From an uncultured Bacilli bacterium (lineage in GTDB: Bacteria; Bacillota_I; Bacilli_A; RF39; UBA660): a stretch of 35,287 nucleotides of DNA. The notes beneath the pieces were generated by a model. The model did not search any database, was not told the DNA's origin, and saw only the letters and a program-made list of their open reading frames with translations. Positions 1 through 6,776 of this stretch are shown here, in pieces (within the stretch, counting starts at the first letter, position 1; the number at the start of each line of letters is the position of its first letter). The translations under genes were made by a program, and so were the position numbers. Location: positions 1-35,287 of the forward strand of contig CANRCN010000007.1 in assembly GCA_947629135.1 (NCBI GenBank), given 5' to 3'.

Positions 1-55
1 ATCGCTAAAAAACGGCGATAAATATGAAAAAGAAAAAAATCCGCAAAAAAACGGA
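1..55. repeat. Two short A-loop hairpins
   Basis: Two small inverted repeats lie side by side: ATCGC/GCGAT at 1-5 and 15-19, and TCCG/CGGA at 40-43 and 52-55. Each loop is mostly A. Read on the minus strand the second hairpin is followed by seven T (39 down to 33), so it could terminate minus-strand transcription. No minus-strand gene ends here, so its function is unclear. Confidence 0.35.
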
Positions 56-93
56 CTTTAGTCTAAAAATTTACGTATTGTTTATAACTATAG

Positions 94-123
94 TTGAATT
101 TTAAACCTAAAGCATAGTATAAT
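94..123 (+). promoter_or_regulatory. Promoter of the peptidase E-like gene
   Basis: TTGAAT at 94-99 and TATAAT at 118-123 are separated by 18 nt. They lie about 40 nt upstream of the chosen ATG at 162. Confidence 0.6.
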
Positions 124-161
124 TATCTTAATTAAAAATTATTAGATTGGAGTTGAATAAT

Positions 162-878
162 ATGAAATTATTACTTTGTGGAGGAGGTGCTGGTGAACAA
201 AATAAACTAGCAAATAAAAAACTTGATGAAATAATTGATCACAGTAAACCTTTATTGTATATACCACTTGCTATGGATGAAAATTATCAATCTTATGATA
301 GTTGTTTTGAATGGATTCGAAGTGAATTAGTTAATGTATCTATTCCTAGAATTGAAATGACTAGAACTTTTGAAGAACTTGCTTCTAAAGATTTAAAAAA
401 ATATTCAGCATTATATATAGGTGGTGGTAATACATATAAACTACTTGCAGGACTAAAACAAAGTGGTGCATTTAACAATATTAAAAATTATATTGATAAC
501 AACGGAATTGTAATTGGTGGAAGTGCAGGTGCAGTTATATTTGGATATGATATAAATATAATATCCAGTATGGATTTAAATGATGTTAATTTAACTGATA
601 CTAAAGGTTTTAATTCTGTATTAGATTTTTCTATTTTTCCTCATTATACTAATAAGAAATCTAAACTAACAGATAAAGAAAATGCAAAACTATTAAATAA
701 TTTTACAAATTCAATAATTAAATTTTCTAACACAATTGGCAAAGTTATTGCTATTCCTGAAGAAGATGCTATTTATGTTAATGGAAATAATATTGAAGTA
801 ATTGGTACTAGGTCTTATTATATTTTTAAAAACGGAAAAGTAGAAAAATTCGAAATAGAAACTAAAGAAATTAATTAA
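162..878 (+). CDS. Peptidase E-like (S51) / class I glutamine amidotransferase-like protein
   Basis: This 238-residue cytoplasmic protein belongs by motif to the peptidase S51 group, Ser peptidases with a class I glutamine amidotransferase-like fold; some members cleave Asp-X dipeptides. Visible are an N-terminal glycine turn (CGGGAGEQ), the strand-turn YIGGGNTYKLL near residues 85-95, and the nucleophile elbow GGSAGA with Ser121. A candidate catalytic His is in FPHY (His161), and PEED lies near the end. I prefer ATG 162 to the upstream TTG at 147, because GGAG at 149-152 is 9 nt before 162 and overlaps the TTG region. The stop overlaps that of the convergent gene (875-878). True substrate is unknown: many S51 relatives in Firmicutes are not proven dipeptidases. 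Confidence 0.8.
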   Translation: MKLLLCGGGAGEQNKLANKKLDEIIDHSKPLLYIPLAMDENYQSYDSCFEWIRSELVNVSIPRIEMTRTFEELASKDLKKYSALYIGGGNTYKLLAGLKQSGAFNNIKNYIDNNGIVIGGSAGAVIFGYDINIISSMDLNDVNLTDTKGFNSVLDFSIFPHYTNKKSKLTDKENAKLLNNFTNSIIKFSNTIGKVIAIPEEDAIYVNGNNIEVIGTRSYYIFKNGKVEKFEIETKEIN

Positions 879-1435
879 ATTTCATTTTTTATATTATTCA
901 AAATATTCATAACTTTTTTATACACATCCATACCATTACTAGCAGTTCCTGTACTATTATATGGTGTTACAAAATCATTAATTTCTTTTAAAACTAAATC
1001 TATATTATTTTTATTTATTTTTTCTTCAATTATTTTTAAACAAGTTTTTTCATACCCTCTTATTGCACATCCAGCTAAAGATTTATAATATGATAATTCA
1101 GGTAAATCTGATTTATTATAAAACTCTAAAGCCATTTCATCAGTCATTTTTCTTGGATTTTTAATAATTATTTTATTACTTCTAAAAACTCCATTAGGGC
1201 AAGAATTTGATTTACAATTTATCACAACAGCATCACTTGGAATTTCTACATCATATAAAGTATCTCCTCTAATTAACCATCTTAAAATTTTATCTTCAGT
1301 TGAAAAATTAAAACCACCCATTTCTTTAGGATCATCACTTGTTGGATTCCAAACAACAGCTTCATTTACTTCATTTATTTTATATTCATAATTAAAACCC
1401 TTGTTGCCAAACATAACTTTTAAATACTTAGACAT
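875..1435 (-). CDS. Conserved hypothetical protein (186 aa)
   Basis: This is a soluble protein with no signal or membrane segment. It resembles a conserved family of unknown function that I associate with Firmicutes and their phages. The recognisable core is the run around TLYDVEIPSDAVV, then GVFRSNKIII.NPR and a helical C-terminal half (ALEFYNKSDLPE, GCAIRGYEKTCLKII). ATG 1435 is chosen over GTG 1444 because the TAGGA ribosome binding site (1446-1450) is 10 nt from the ATG but almost touches the GTG. It is the last gene of a minus-strand operon, 12 nt after the acetyltransferase. I cannot assign a function. Confidence 0.75.
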   Translation of the reverse strand: MSKYLKVMFGNKGFNYEYKINEVNEAVVWNPTSDDPKEMGGFNFSTEDKILRWLIRGDTLYDVEIPSDAVVINCKSNSCPNGVFRSNKIIIKNPRKMTDEMALEFYNKSDLPELSYYKSLAGCAIRGYEKTCLKIIEEKINKNNIDLVLKEINDFVTPYNSTGTASNGMDVYKKVMNILNNIKNEI

Positions 1436-1447
1436 TTTTATCACATC

Positions 1448-1939
1448 CTATAATTCAAATAAATATATATTTTCTAAATATTTTCCTCTAAATAAGTTAT
1501 TACCAATATTTTTTCCACCAAGATGTTGATAAAATTTATTAGAAGGATTTTTATCTAAACAACCTATTACTAACTTTTTAATTCCAGATTCAACTATTTT
1601 TTGAACAGCAAAGTTATATAATAATTTACCATAACCATTACCCTGATATTCCTTTAAAACATATAATGCATGAATTTCAGCAGCATTCTCATATTTATCA
1701 CTAGTTAAATCAAAATTAATCCAACCAATTATTTTGTTTTGTAAAGTTAATACATAATAATATGGTTGTTCATTTATATTATTTTTTAATCTTTCAGAAG
1801 TTTCTTTTTCGTTTTTTAATAAACTTTTTAAAAATTCATCATCTACTATTTTCTTATAAGTAGTATTCCAAACAACTGCAATAGAATGAGCTAATTCGTC
1901 TGAATCTTCTATTTTTCTTTTTCTAATTATTACATCCAT
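1448..1939 (-). CDS. GNAT-family N-acetyltransferase
   Basis: This 163-residue protein is a single GNAT domain, which transfers an acetyl group from acetyl-CoA to an amine. The acetyl-CoA binding motif A is clear: AAEIHALYVLKEYQGNGYGKLLY, with the Q-x-x-G-x-G/A type loop GNGYGK near residues 101-106. It is followed by the motif B region IKKLVIGCLDKNPSNKFYQHLGG. An AGGGAG ribosome binding site lies 5 nt before the ATG. It sits 14 nt after the unknown 291-aa gene and 12 nt before the 186-aa gene, so all are probably cotranscribed. The acceptor (small molecule, tRNA-charged amino acid or protein) cannot be read from the sequence. Confidence 0.88.
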   Translation of the reverse strand: MDVIIRKRKIEDSDELAHSIAVVWNTTYKKIVDDEFLKSLLKNEKETSERLKNNINEQPYYYVLTLQNKIIGWINFDLTSDKYENAAEIHALYVLKEYQGNGYGKLLYNFAVQKIVESGIKKLVIGCLDKNPSNKFYQHLGGKNIGNNLFRGKYLENIYLFEL

Positions 1940-1953
1940 ATAAACTCCCTAAA

Positions 1954-2829
1954 TTAATTATCAATTTGAAATGATTTTATTTTAACTTTTTCATTAAACA
2001 ATTCTTGTAAATTAATTGTTTCCATTCCAAAATTCATATCATTTTTAACTCTAGGAAGTTCTAATATTTTTAATAAATCCATTGCAAAAATGCTTAAATC
2101 TATATTTTCTGTTTCAATTTTTCTAATTTCTCTATAATGTTCAAATCCCCCTTGTATTTCATATCCATTTTCTTTAAGCAATAAATCTATAATTTTATAT
2201 AGTTCTATACTATATTTTTCTGCATTTTCTCTATTTTGTCCTAAATACTTGATTATATCAATTGGAAATGGTCTTTTTTTCTCTTCTATATTTAAAGTAA
2301 TAAGTTTATTAATATTACTCATTAAACTTCTTATATAAGAATAAATATCTGGATATTCAAAACCCATCATCATCATATTATAATAATTTAAAAAATATTG
2401 CTCAATTTGCTGACCTAAAAATTTAATATATGATAATAAAGAAATATATATACTATTTCCTTCTTCAATTGCTAATTTACCATTAATAATTAAATCATTA
2501 TTATGTCTATCTATTCTATTAGATAGTTCAACTATTTCTCTTAATGTAAAATCTTGAAAAGGATAAGGGAAAAATAAACCATTTCTTTCATTTAAAGAAT
2601 TAAACATTTCTTTATATTCTAATACATAATCTTCAAGCATTCCTACTGCACCTTTCATATTAAGAATACCAATTGTATTATAATTTTCATCTAATAAAAC
2701 AAAAATATCCTTTTTAGGTGAATTTAATATAATAACATTTTCATATATATTAAAATTATCAAAATCTAATCCATATTTATTGCACTTTTGAACAAAATTT
2801 ATATCATTCTTTAATTCATTTTTTATCAT
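1954..2829 (-). CDS. Hypothetical protein (291 aa), operon with PP2C-like phosphatase
   Basis: I do not recognise this protein. The N-terminal 60 residues look like a small beta-rich module (IILNSPKKDIFVLLDENYNTIGIL). The rest is mainly helical, with a methionine run near residue 152 and no signal peptide or membrane helix. The ATG at 2829 has AAAGGA about 12 nt upstream. It begins 35 nt after the PP2C-like gene and ends 14 nt before the acetyltransferase. A physical or regulatory link to the phosphatase is possible but is only an inference from the operon. Confidence 0.65.
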   Translation of the reverse strand: MIKNELKNDINFVQKCNKYGLDFDNFNIYENVIILNSPKKDIFVLLDENYNTIGILNMKGAVGMLEDYVLEYKEMFNSLNERNGLFFPYPFQDFTLREIVELSNRIDRHNNDLIINGKLAIEEGNSIYISLLSYIKFLGQQIEQYFLNYYNMMMMGFEYPDIYSYIRSLMSNINKLITLNIEEKKRPFPIDIIKYLGQNRENAEKYSIELYKIIDLLLKENGYEIQGGFEHYREIRKIETENIDLSIFAMDLLKILELPRVKNDMNFGMETINLQELFNEKVKIKSFQIDN

Positions 2830-2864
2830 AATTAATAATATTCCTTTCTATAACAATTTTTAAT

Positions 2865-3707
2865 TTAAAATTTATATAACACCATTGTTTTTTCTTTTCC
2901 ATACAAATCATAGTCACTTGTAGATTTATTGTTTACATATTTTTCAAATGATGTTTTATCAAAATTTTTTATTTCATCTATAAAATCTTTTTCGTGTAAA
3001 AAGTTACTAAAACCATCACTATATACTATAATAAAATCTCCTTTCTCTACTTTTTTATTTCCACTTCTTATAAACTTTAAAGCTTCATCTTCTCCAGTAA
3101 TTGCACCATATGAAACACATTTTCCATCTTTAATATTATTTGGATTATTTCGAAAATCCCTACGAACAATAACTCTCGATTCTGGTAAATGCCAAGGAAT
3201 TCCAATTTTATTTATATATGGATCACTATATATAAGTTTATCATCTTCAGTTTGAAATTTAATATCCCCGTTTGCATCATAAATAATAATTCCACAATCA
3301 CTTATATATGCATATTCTAAATAATCATTATAAAAATGTATACAAGCTACTACAGCTCCATAATAATCATTTTGTAAATAATCACATTTAATTATATTTT
3401 TTTCATTTAAAATTTTAATTTTTTTATTAATTTCTTCTAATTTTGATTTTAATGTTCCATTAATTTTAGGAAAAATTTCACAAATCTCTCTTGCAGCTAA
3501 TTCAGCTCCACTTGGTCTAGGATATCTTTTTAACATTTCTTCAAAACTACACGAAGTTAAATCAAAAACTCCAATAGGATCTCTTGTAATTCCATCTGCT
3601 ACAATAGCCTCTTCTTGATCTGCATAAAACTGATCTTCAACAGGAAAATTACAACCAGTCGTTTTTATATTTTCAAAAGTATTTTTATACAGTAACACTA
3701 AAATCAT
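2865..3707 (-). CDS. PP2C-like protein phosphatase
   Basis: This 280-residue protein has the order of acidic motifs expected of PP2C/PPM metal-dependent phosphatases. These are E24-D25 near the N-terminus, VADGIT (D38-G39), GAELAARE, YGAVVACIHF, YISDCGIIIY (D137) and GDFIIVYSDGFSNFL (D231). The terminal KEKTMVLYKF takes the place of the usual DNxT strand. Such enzymes remove phosphate from Ser/Thr using Mn2+ or Mg2+. The usual partner kinase is not in the window. The ATG at 3707 directly abuts AAGAG; an in-frame GTG at 3698 has that sequence 9 nt upstream and may be the true start. It is the first gene of a four-gene minus operon with a strong promoter at 3841-3813. Confidence 0.75.
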   Translation of the reverse strand: MILVLLYKNTFENIKTTGCNFPVEDQFYADQEEAIVADGITRDPIGVFDLTSCSFEEMLKRYPRPSGAELAAREICEIFPKINGTLKSKLEEINKKIKILNEKNIIKCDYLQNDYYGAVVACIHFYNDYLEYAYISDCGIIIYDANGDIKFQTEDDKLIYSDPYINKIGIPWHLPESRVIVRRDFRNNPNNIKDGKCVSYGAITGEDEALKFIRSGNKKVEKGDFIIVYSDGFSNFLHEKDFIDEIKNFDKTSFEKYVNNKSTSDYDLYGKEKTMVLYKF

Positions 3708-3812
3708 CTCTTTTCTATTTTTTAATATTATTTTAACAATTAAAGCAAAGTAATAACCAATGATAAAGAATTAGTAATATATAATTCAAATCTAAATCTT
3801 TCTTGACACATT

Positions 3813-3841
3813 ATTATATCCTAATTTATCTTTTTATTCAA
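3813..3841 (-). promoter_or_regulatory. Promoter of the PP2C operon
   Basis: On the minus strand TTGAAT (3841-3836) and TATAAT (3818-3813) are 17 nt apart. Transcription would start near 3806, giving a leader of about 100 nt before the phosphatase gene. Confidence 0.6.
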
Positions 3842-3867
3842 GTAAATTTTTTAGATTTTTTCATACA

Positions 3868-3898
3868 AACTATAATAGTCCAAGTTTGATATCAATCT
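3868..3898. repeat. Hairpin repeat, copy 1 (distal)
   Basis: This 31-nt segment matches 5039-5068 at 28 positions, with two substitutions and a one-base length difference. It can form a CAAACT/AGTTTG hairpin (from 3866) and ends in ATATCAATCT. Copy 2 ends identically, right against the 3' end of tRNA-Leu. The two copies bracket the JAMM-like gene. Apart from this repeat, a small ORF and the hairpin at 4077-4113, the non-coding stretch 3708-4237 shows only promoters. Confidence 0.7.
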
Positions 3899-3917
3899 GT
3901 TACAAAAGTGTAGTTAT

Positions 3918-4028
3918 TTACAACTTTTTCCATATCTTTTTTATAAATTCTTCTAATTCTATTAATTTTAATAATTCTTTATCTATTGTATATTCAATTG
4001 GTAGATATTTTACTTTCATTGCATCCAT
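3918..4028 (-). CDS. Small ORF or gene remnant (36 aa)
   Basis: This short open frame starts MDAMKVKYLPIEY and continues with KELLKLIELEEF to a TAA. Its charged, amphipathic composition and codon use look protein-like. An in-frame stop lies 12 codons upstream of the second candidate start, and I see no convincing ribosome binding site. It may be a true micro-protein or the surviving N-terminus of a decayed gene on the repeat-bounded patch. No family is recognisable. Confidence 0.3.
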   Translation of the reverse strand: MDAMKVKYLPIEYTIDKELLKLIELEEFIKKIWKKL

Positions 4029-4076
4029 TTGTATCATCCATAATAAATATTAGCATATAAAGTTAGAAAAGTAAAA

Positions 4077-4113
4077 AAAAATGCACAATATTTTGGAATT
4101 ATTGTGCATTTTT
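4077..4113. terminator. Bidirectional hairpin terminator-like element
   Basis: A perfect 14-bp inverted repeat (AAAATGCACAATA type arms at 4077-4090 and 4100-4113) surrounds a 9-nt loop. It has A-runs on one side and T-runs on the other. It would insulate the JAMM-like gene from the minus-strand transcripts to its left. Confidence 0.6.
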
Positions 4114-4167
4114 GCATTTTTTTGACATAATTTTCACAATTAAAGTGCATTTTTACAGAATTAAGCT

Positions 4168-4196
4168 TTAAATAAATTGAATTTTCATGATATAAT
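4168..4196 (+). promoter_or_regulatory. Promoter of the JAMM-like gene
   Basis: There is an extended -10, TGATATAAT (4188-4196), with a weak -35 (TTAAAT, 4168-4173) 17 nt upstream. The start codon is about 40 nt downstream. Confidence 0.55.
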
Positions 4197-4237
4197 GTTT
4201 ATAGATTTATGATAACAAAATTTGAAGGAGAATCCGA

Positions 4238-5002
4238 ATGAAAAGAGAAGAGGCTAAAAATATTGCAATTAAATGTTTACTAGAAAATAATTCTAATAGA
4301 GATTTTTATGCAAATAGTTTTGAGAAGTTTTTAAATCAAGGATATAATCCTGAAAATATACCGATACCGCCATTATATTTAGATAATGTAAGTGAAAATA
4401 ATAATGTAGTCTTTATCGAAGAAAATGTATATAATGAATTATTAAAAATAAGAAATATAACTGAAATAACTAATAATGAGATACCATATTTTATTATTGG
4501 ATTTGAACAAAAAAATGGAAGTGTAGTTTTTAAAAATATCATAGCAGATATTGAACAAAATTCTATTCAAGAAACAGATTATGATAGAATAACTACTTAT
4601 TTTGCTGAATATTTAAGACAATTAAATGATACAGATATTGAAAAAAATGGAAAATTAATAATATGTAAGGACCATACCCATGGAATTGGAAGTGTATCAG
4701 ATAATTTTTCATTTGGTGATTTAATTGGCTATGTTTCATTCAAATCTCAAATTAGAAATTTTGTTAAAACATATAATCATAAAGGTGTTAATCCAAATGA
4801 TATAGATACAGTTGGTATGCTTATGAATCCATGTAGTGATTTTAATATTGTCTATTATGATGATAATCCTTATCAAATGGGATTTTATAAGTTTACAAAT
4901 ATTTTTTTAAAAACCAAAGATAATAAAGCGATTTTATTACCATCACTTAGTGAAAATGGTAATTATATAAAAAAAGATATAGAAAATAGAAAATTACAAT
5001 AA
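4238..5002 (+). CDS. JAMM/MPN-like metallopeptidase candidate
   Basis: The 254-residue protein carries a pattern strongly reminiscent of JAB1/MPN/Mov34 (JAMM) zinc peptidases. Glu90 lies in the strand YFIIGFE, followed by DHTHGIGSVSDNFSFGDL with His146, His148, Ser158 and Asp161. The classical motif is H-x-H-x7-S-x2-D; here the spacing between the second His and Ser is nine. A beta strand follows (VGMLMNPCSDFNIVYYDD), also as in that fold. Known JAMM enzymes cleave isopeptide or peptide bonds or deacylate small molecules. It has no signal peptide and probably acts in the cytoplasm. GAAGGAG precedes the ATG. It stands alone between two hairpin repeats beside a tRNA, suggesting a recent insertion. 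The assignment rests on motif reading only. Confidence 0.6.
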   Translation: MKREEAKNIAIKCLLENNSNRDFYANSFEKFLNQGYNPENIPIPPLYLDNVSENNNVVFIEENVYNELLKIRNITEITNNEIPYFIIGFEQKNGSVVFKNIIADIEQNSIQETDYDRITTYFAEYLRQLNDTDIEKNGKLIICKDHTHGIGSVSDNFSFGDLIGYVSFKSQIRNFVKTYNHKGVNPNDIDTVGMLMNPCSDFNIVYYDDNPYQMGFYKFTNIFLKTKDNKAILLPSLSENGNYIKKDIENRKLQ

Positions 5003-5031
5003 TATAAATATTAATAATTTTTGATATTTTA

Positions 5032-5057
5032 AAACTCGAACTATAAAGTCCGAGTTT
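5032..5057. terminator. Terminator hairpin shared by the JAMM-like gene and tRNA-Leu
   Basis: AAACTCG (5032-5038) pairs with CGAGTTT (5051-5057) around a 12-nt loop, between the convergent JAMM-like gene and tRNA-Leu. It overlaps hairpin repeat copy 2. Confidence 0.6.
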
Positions 5058-5068
5058 AATATCAATCT
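5039..5068. repeat. Hairpin repeat, copy 2 (tRNA-proximal)
   Basis: This is the partner of 3868-3898. It ends at 5068, and the encoded CCA of tRNA-Leu starts at the next base. Confidence 0.7.
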
Positions 5069-5152
5069 TGGTGCTCGTGAAGGGAATCGAACCCTTACAT
5101 CAAAGATACACGATTTTGAGTCGTGCGCGTCTACCAGTTCCGCCACACGAGC
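5069..5152 (-). tRNA. tRNA-Leu(CAA)
   Basis: On the minus strand the 7-bp acceptor GCTCGTG/CACGAGC is intact, with discriminator A and an encoded CCA (5071-5069). The anticodon stem CACGA/TCGTG holds loop CTCAAAA, giving anticodon CAA, which reads TTG leucine codons. The extra arm is long, as expected for a leucine tRNA, and the T arm AAGGG/CCCTT carries TTCGATT. Its 3' end directly adjoins a hairpin repeat, the classic place for integration of small islands. Confidence 0.95.
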
Positions 5153-5164
5153 AACTACTAGTTA

Positions 5165-5194
5165 ATTATAACACACTTTTCGAAAAAATAACAA
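5165..5194 (-). promoter_or_regulatory. Promoter of tRNA-Leu
   Basis: On the minus strand TTGTTA (5194-5189) and TATAAT (5170-5165) are 18 nt apart. The mature tRNA 5' end is about 12 nt past the -10. Confidence 0.55.
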
Positions 5195-5199
5195 AAAAC

Positions 5200-5228
5200 T
5201 TGCTAAATTTAAAAAAATTCTTTATAAT
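5200..5228 (+). promoter_or_regulatory. Promoter of the NahK-like kinase
   Basis: TTGCTA (5200-5205) and TATAAT (5223-5228) are 17 nt apart. The leader before the ATG at 5245 is very short. Confidence 0.6.
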
Positions 5229-5244
5229 TAAGTTGGTGATATAA

Positions 5245-6375
5245 ATGAATGAAAAAATAGAAAAGATTGCAAATAAGTTTAAATTTAGTGGAACTTTAAC
5301 TAATATTGAAGAAAATAATCAGGGAAACATTAATAAAAGTTATATTTTAACTTATCAAAATGGATCTGAAAAAAAGTATTTATTACAAAAGATAAATTCT
5401 AATGTTTTTCAAGAACCTTACTTAGTTATGAAAAATATGGAATTAGTTACTAATCATATAAAAAAGAAATTAAAGAAAAGTAATGATACTGTTCATCAAA
5501 CTTTAAATATTATTAAGACTTTAAATAATGAAAACTTATATACTTATACTAACTCTGAAGGTGAAAAAGAATATTATCGAGCTTTTGATTATATTGAACA
5601 TTGTTTCTCATATGATAGTTTAAAAGACTCTGATAATGCTATTGAACTTGCTTATCAAGCAGGAAAAAGCTTTGGATTTTTTCAAAAGTTATTAATTGAT
5701 TTCCCTGCTAATATGTTAGGCGAAACAATTAAAGACTTTCATAATACTAAAAAAAGATTTAATGATTTACTTTTAAGTATTGAAAATAAAGTTACTAACC
5801 GAGCTTTTGAATTTCCTAGTGAAATAATTGATTTGATTTCTAAAGTTAAAGAATGTTCTGTTATAATAGAATCATTAGGTAAAACAATTCCAATTAGGGT
5901 CACTCATAATGATACTAAACTAAATAATATCTTAATGGATGAAAAAACAGGAGTTGGAATTGCTATTATAGATCTTGATACTGTTATGCCTGGGGCTAGT
6001 TTATTTGATTTAGGAGATGGAATAAGATCTGCTTGTAGTAACTCTTTTGAAGATGAAACAGATAAAGATAAAATTTTCTTAAATTTAGATTTAACAAAGT
6101 CTTATTTAAAGGGTTACTTAGAAGAAATGGCTAATCATTTAACATCTGACGAAATAAATTGTCTTGGATTATCTATCAAAATTTTAACTTATGAGTTAGC
6201 TATTAGATTTTTAACTGATTATATAAATGGTGATACTTACTTCAAAATAAAATATGAAGAACATAATCGAGATAGATTCTTAAATCAATATACTCTACTT
6301 CAAGATATTGAAAATAAACTTGAAGAAATAAATGATTTCGTTATAAAAACTATTAATCAAGTACAAACTAATTAA
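5245..6375 (+). CDS. APH-family kinase resembling N-acetylhexosamine 1-kinase (NahK)
   Basis: This 376-residue protein is a small-molecule kinase of the aminoglycoside phosphotransferase (APH) fold. The catalytic loop is RVTHNDTKLNNILMD (His221, Asp223, Asn228). The metal-binding segment is AIIDLDTVMPGASLFDLGDGIR (Asp243/Asp245). The phrase VTHNDTKxNN...IDLDTVMPG is characteristic of NahK, which phosphorylates GlcNAc or GalNAc at C1 in the lacto-N-biose pathway, so the likely substrate is a hexosamine. No lacto-N-biose phosphorylase, epimerase or transporter lies nearby, so the gene is detached from the usual cluster. The only ribosome-binding hint is GGTGAT. Its 3' end runs into a terminator. 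Confidence 0.8.
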   Translation: MNEKIEKIANKFKFSGTLTNIEENNQGNINKSYILTYQNGSEKKYLLQKINSNVFQEPYLVMKNMELVTNHIKKKLKKSNDTVHQTLNIIKTLNNENLYTYTNSEGEKEYYRAFDYIEHCFSYDSLKDSDNAIELAYQAGKSFGFFQKLLIDFPANMLGETIKDFHNTKKRFNDLLLSIENKVTNRAFEFPSEIIDLISKVKECSVIIESLGKTIPIRVTHNDTKLNNILMDEKTGVGIAIIDLDTVMPGASLFDLGDGIRSACSNSFEDETDKDKIFLNLDLTKSYLKGYLEEMANHLTSDEINCLGLSIKILTYELAIRFLTDYINGDTYFKIKYEEHNRDRFLNQYTLLQDIENKLEEINDFVIKTINQVQTN

Positions 6376-6385
6376 TAGTTTTTTT
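6345..6385. terminator. Bidirectional terminator
   Basis: AAAAACTATTAAT (6345-6357) pairs with ATTAATAGTTTTT (6371-6383) and is followed by more T. It overlaps the kinase stop codon and separates it from the convergent small gene. Confidence 0.75.
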
Positions 6386-6662
6386 ATAACTTAAATATTT
6401 TATCTAAATACTTTCTTTCAAGAGAAATTCTTTGCTTATAGCTTTTAATTCTCTTTTTAATTTTATTTTCTTGTTCTTGATAAGATTTTAATTTTTTCTT
6501 TTGAAACCAATATGGTTTTTCAAATTCTAATAAGTTTAATTCTAACTCAGCCATTTTTACCCCTACTTCTAATATCTCGATTAATTTTTGAGACTCTGCT
6601 ACATCATAATTAAAAAATAAGTCATCTAAGTCTTTATTTAATTTCTTTGATACTTCTTTCAT
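6384..6662 (-). CDS. Small charged helical protein (92 aa)
   Basis: This is a predicted all-helical, lysine- and glutamate-rich protein. The C-terminal half (KKKLKSYQEQENKIKKRIKSYKQR) has heptad-like spacing and may form a coiled coil. There is no signal peptide or recognised domain. The ATG at 6662 is preferred over upstream codons (6704) because GAGGT (6672-6668) stands 5-6 nt before it. It is divergent from the tandem-HTH regulator, and AAAATAGCAAAA repeats lie in the shared control region, so it may be under that regulator. Function unknown. Confidence 0.6.
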   Translation of the reverse strand: MKEVSKKLNKDLDDLFFNYDVAESQKLIEILEVGVKMAELELNLLEFEKPYWFQKKKLKSYQEQENKIKKRIKSYKQRISLERKYLDKIFKL

Positions 6663-6694
6663 GATATACCTCAACATAATGGTAATTATAACAT

Positions 6695-6728
6695 AAAATA
6701 GCAAAAATAATAACTAAAAATAGCAAAA
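6695..6728. promoter_or_regulatory. Direct-repeat operator candidate AAAATAGCAAAA x2
   Basis: AAAATAGCAAAA occurs at 6695-6706 and 6717-6728, a 22-nt period (about two helical turns), between the divergent small gene and the tandem-HTH gene. The first copy lies just upstream of a minus-strand TATAAT (6690-6685), in the position where a repressor would block it. Confidence 0.5.
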
Positions 6729-6776
6729 TCCTGAAATTTTCATATTAAATGCGAAAATTAAAATGGTGGTAAATAT

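Noticed and set aside
4122-4144. TTGACA as a -35 for the JAMM-like gene
   Set aside because: The sequence 17 nt downstream (GTGCAT) is not a -10. The extended -10 at 4188-4196 is much better.
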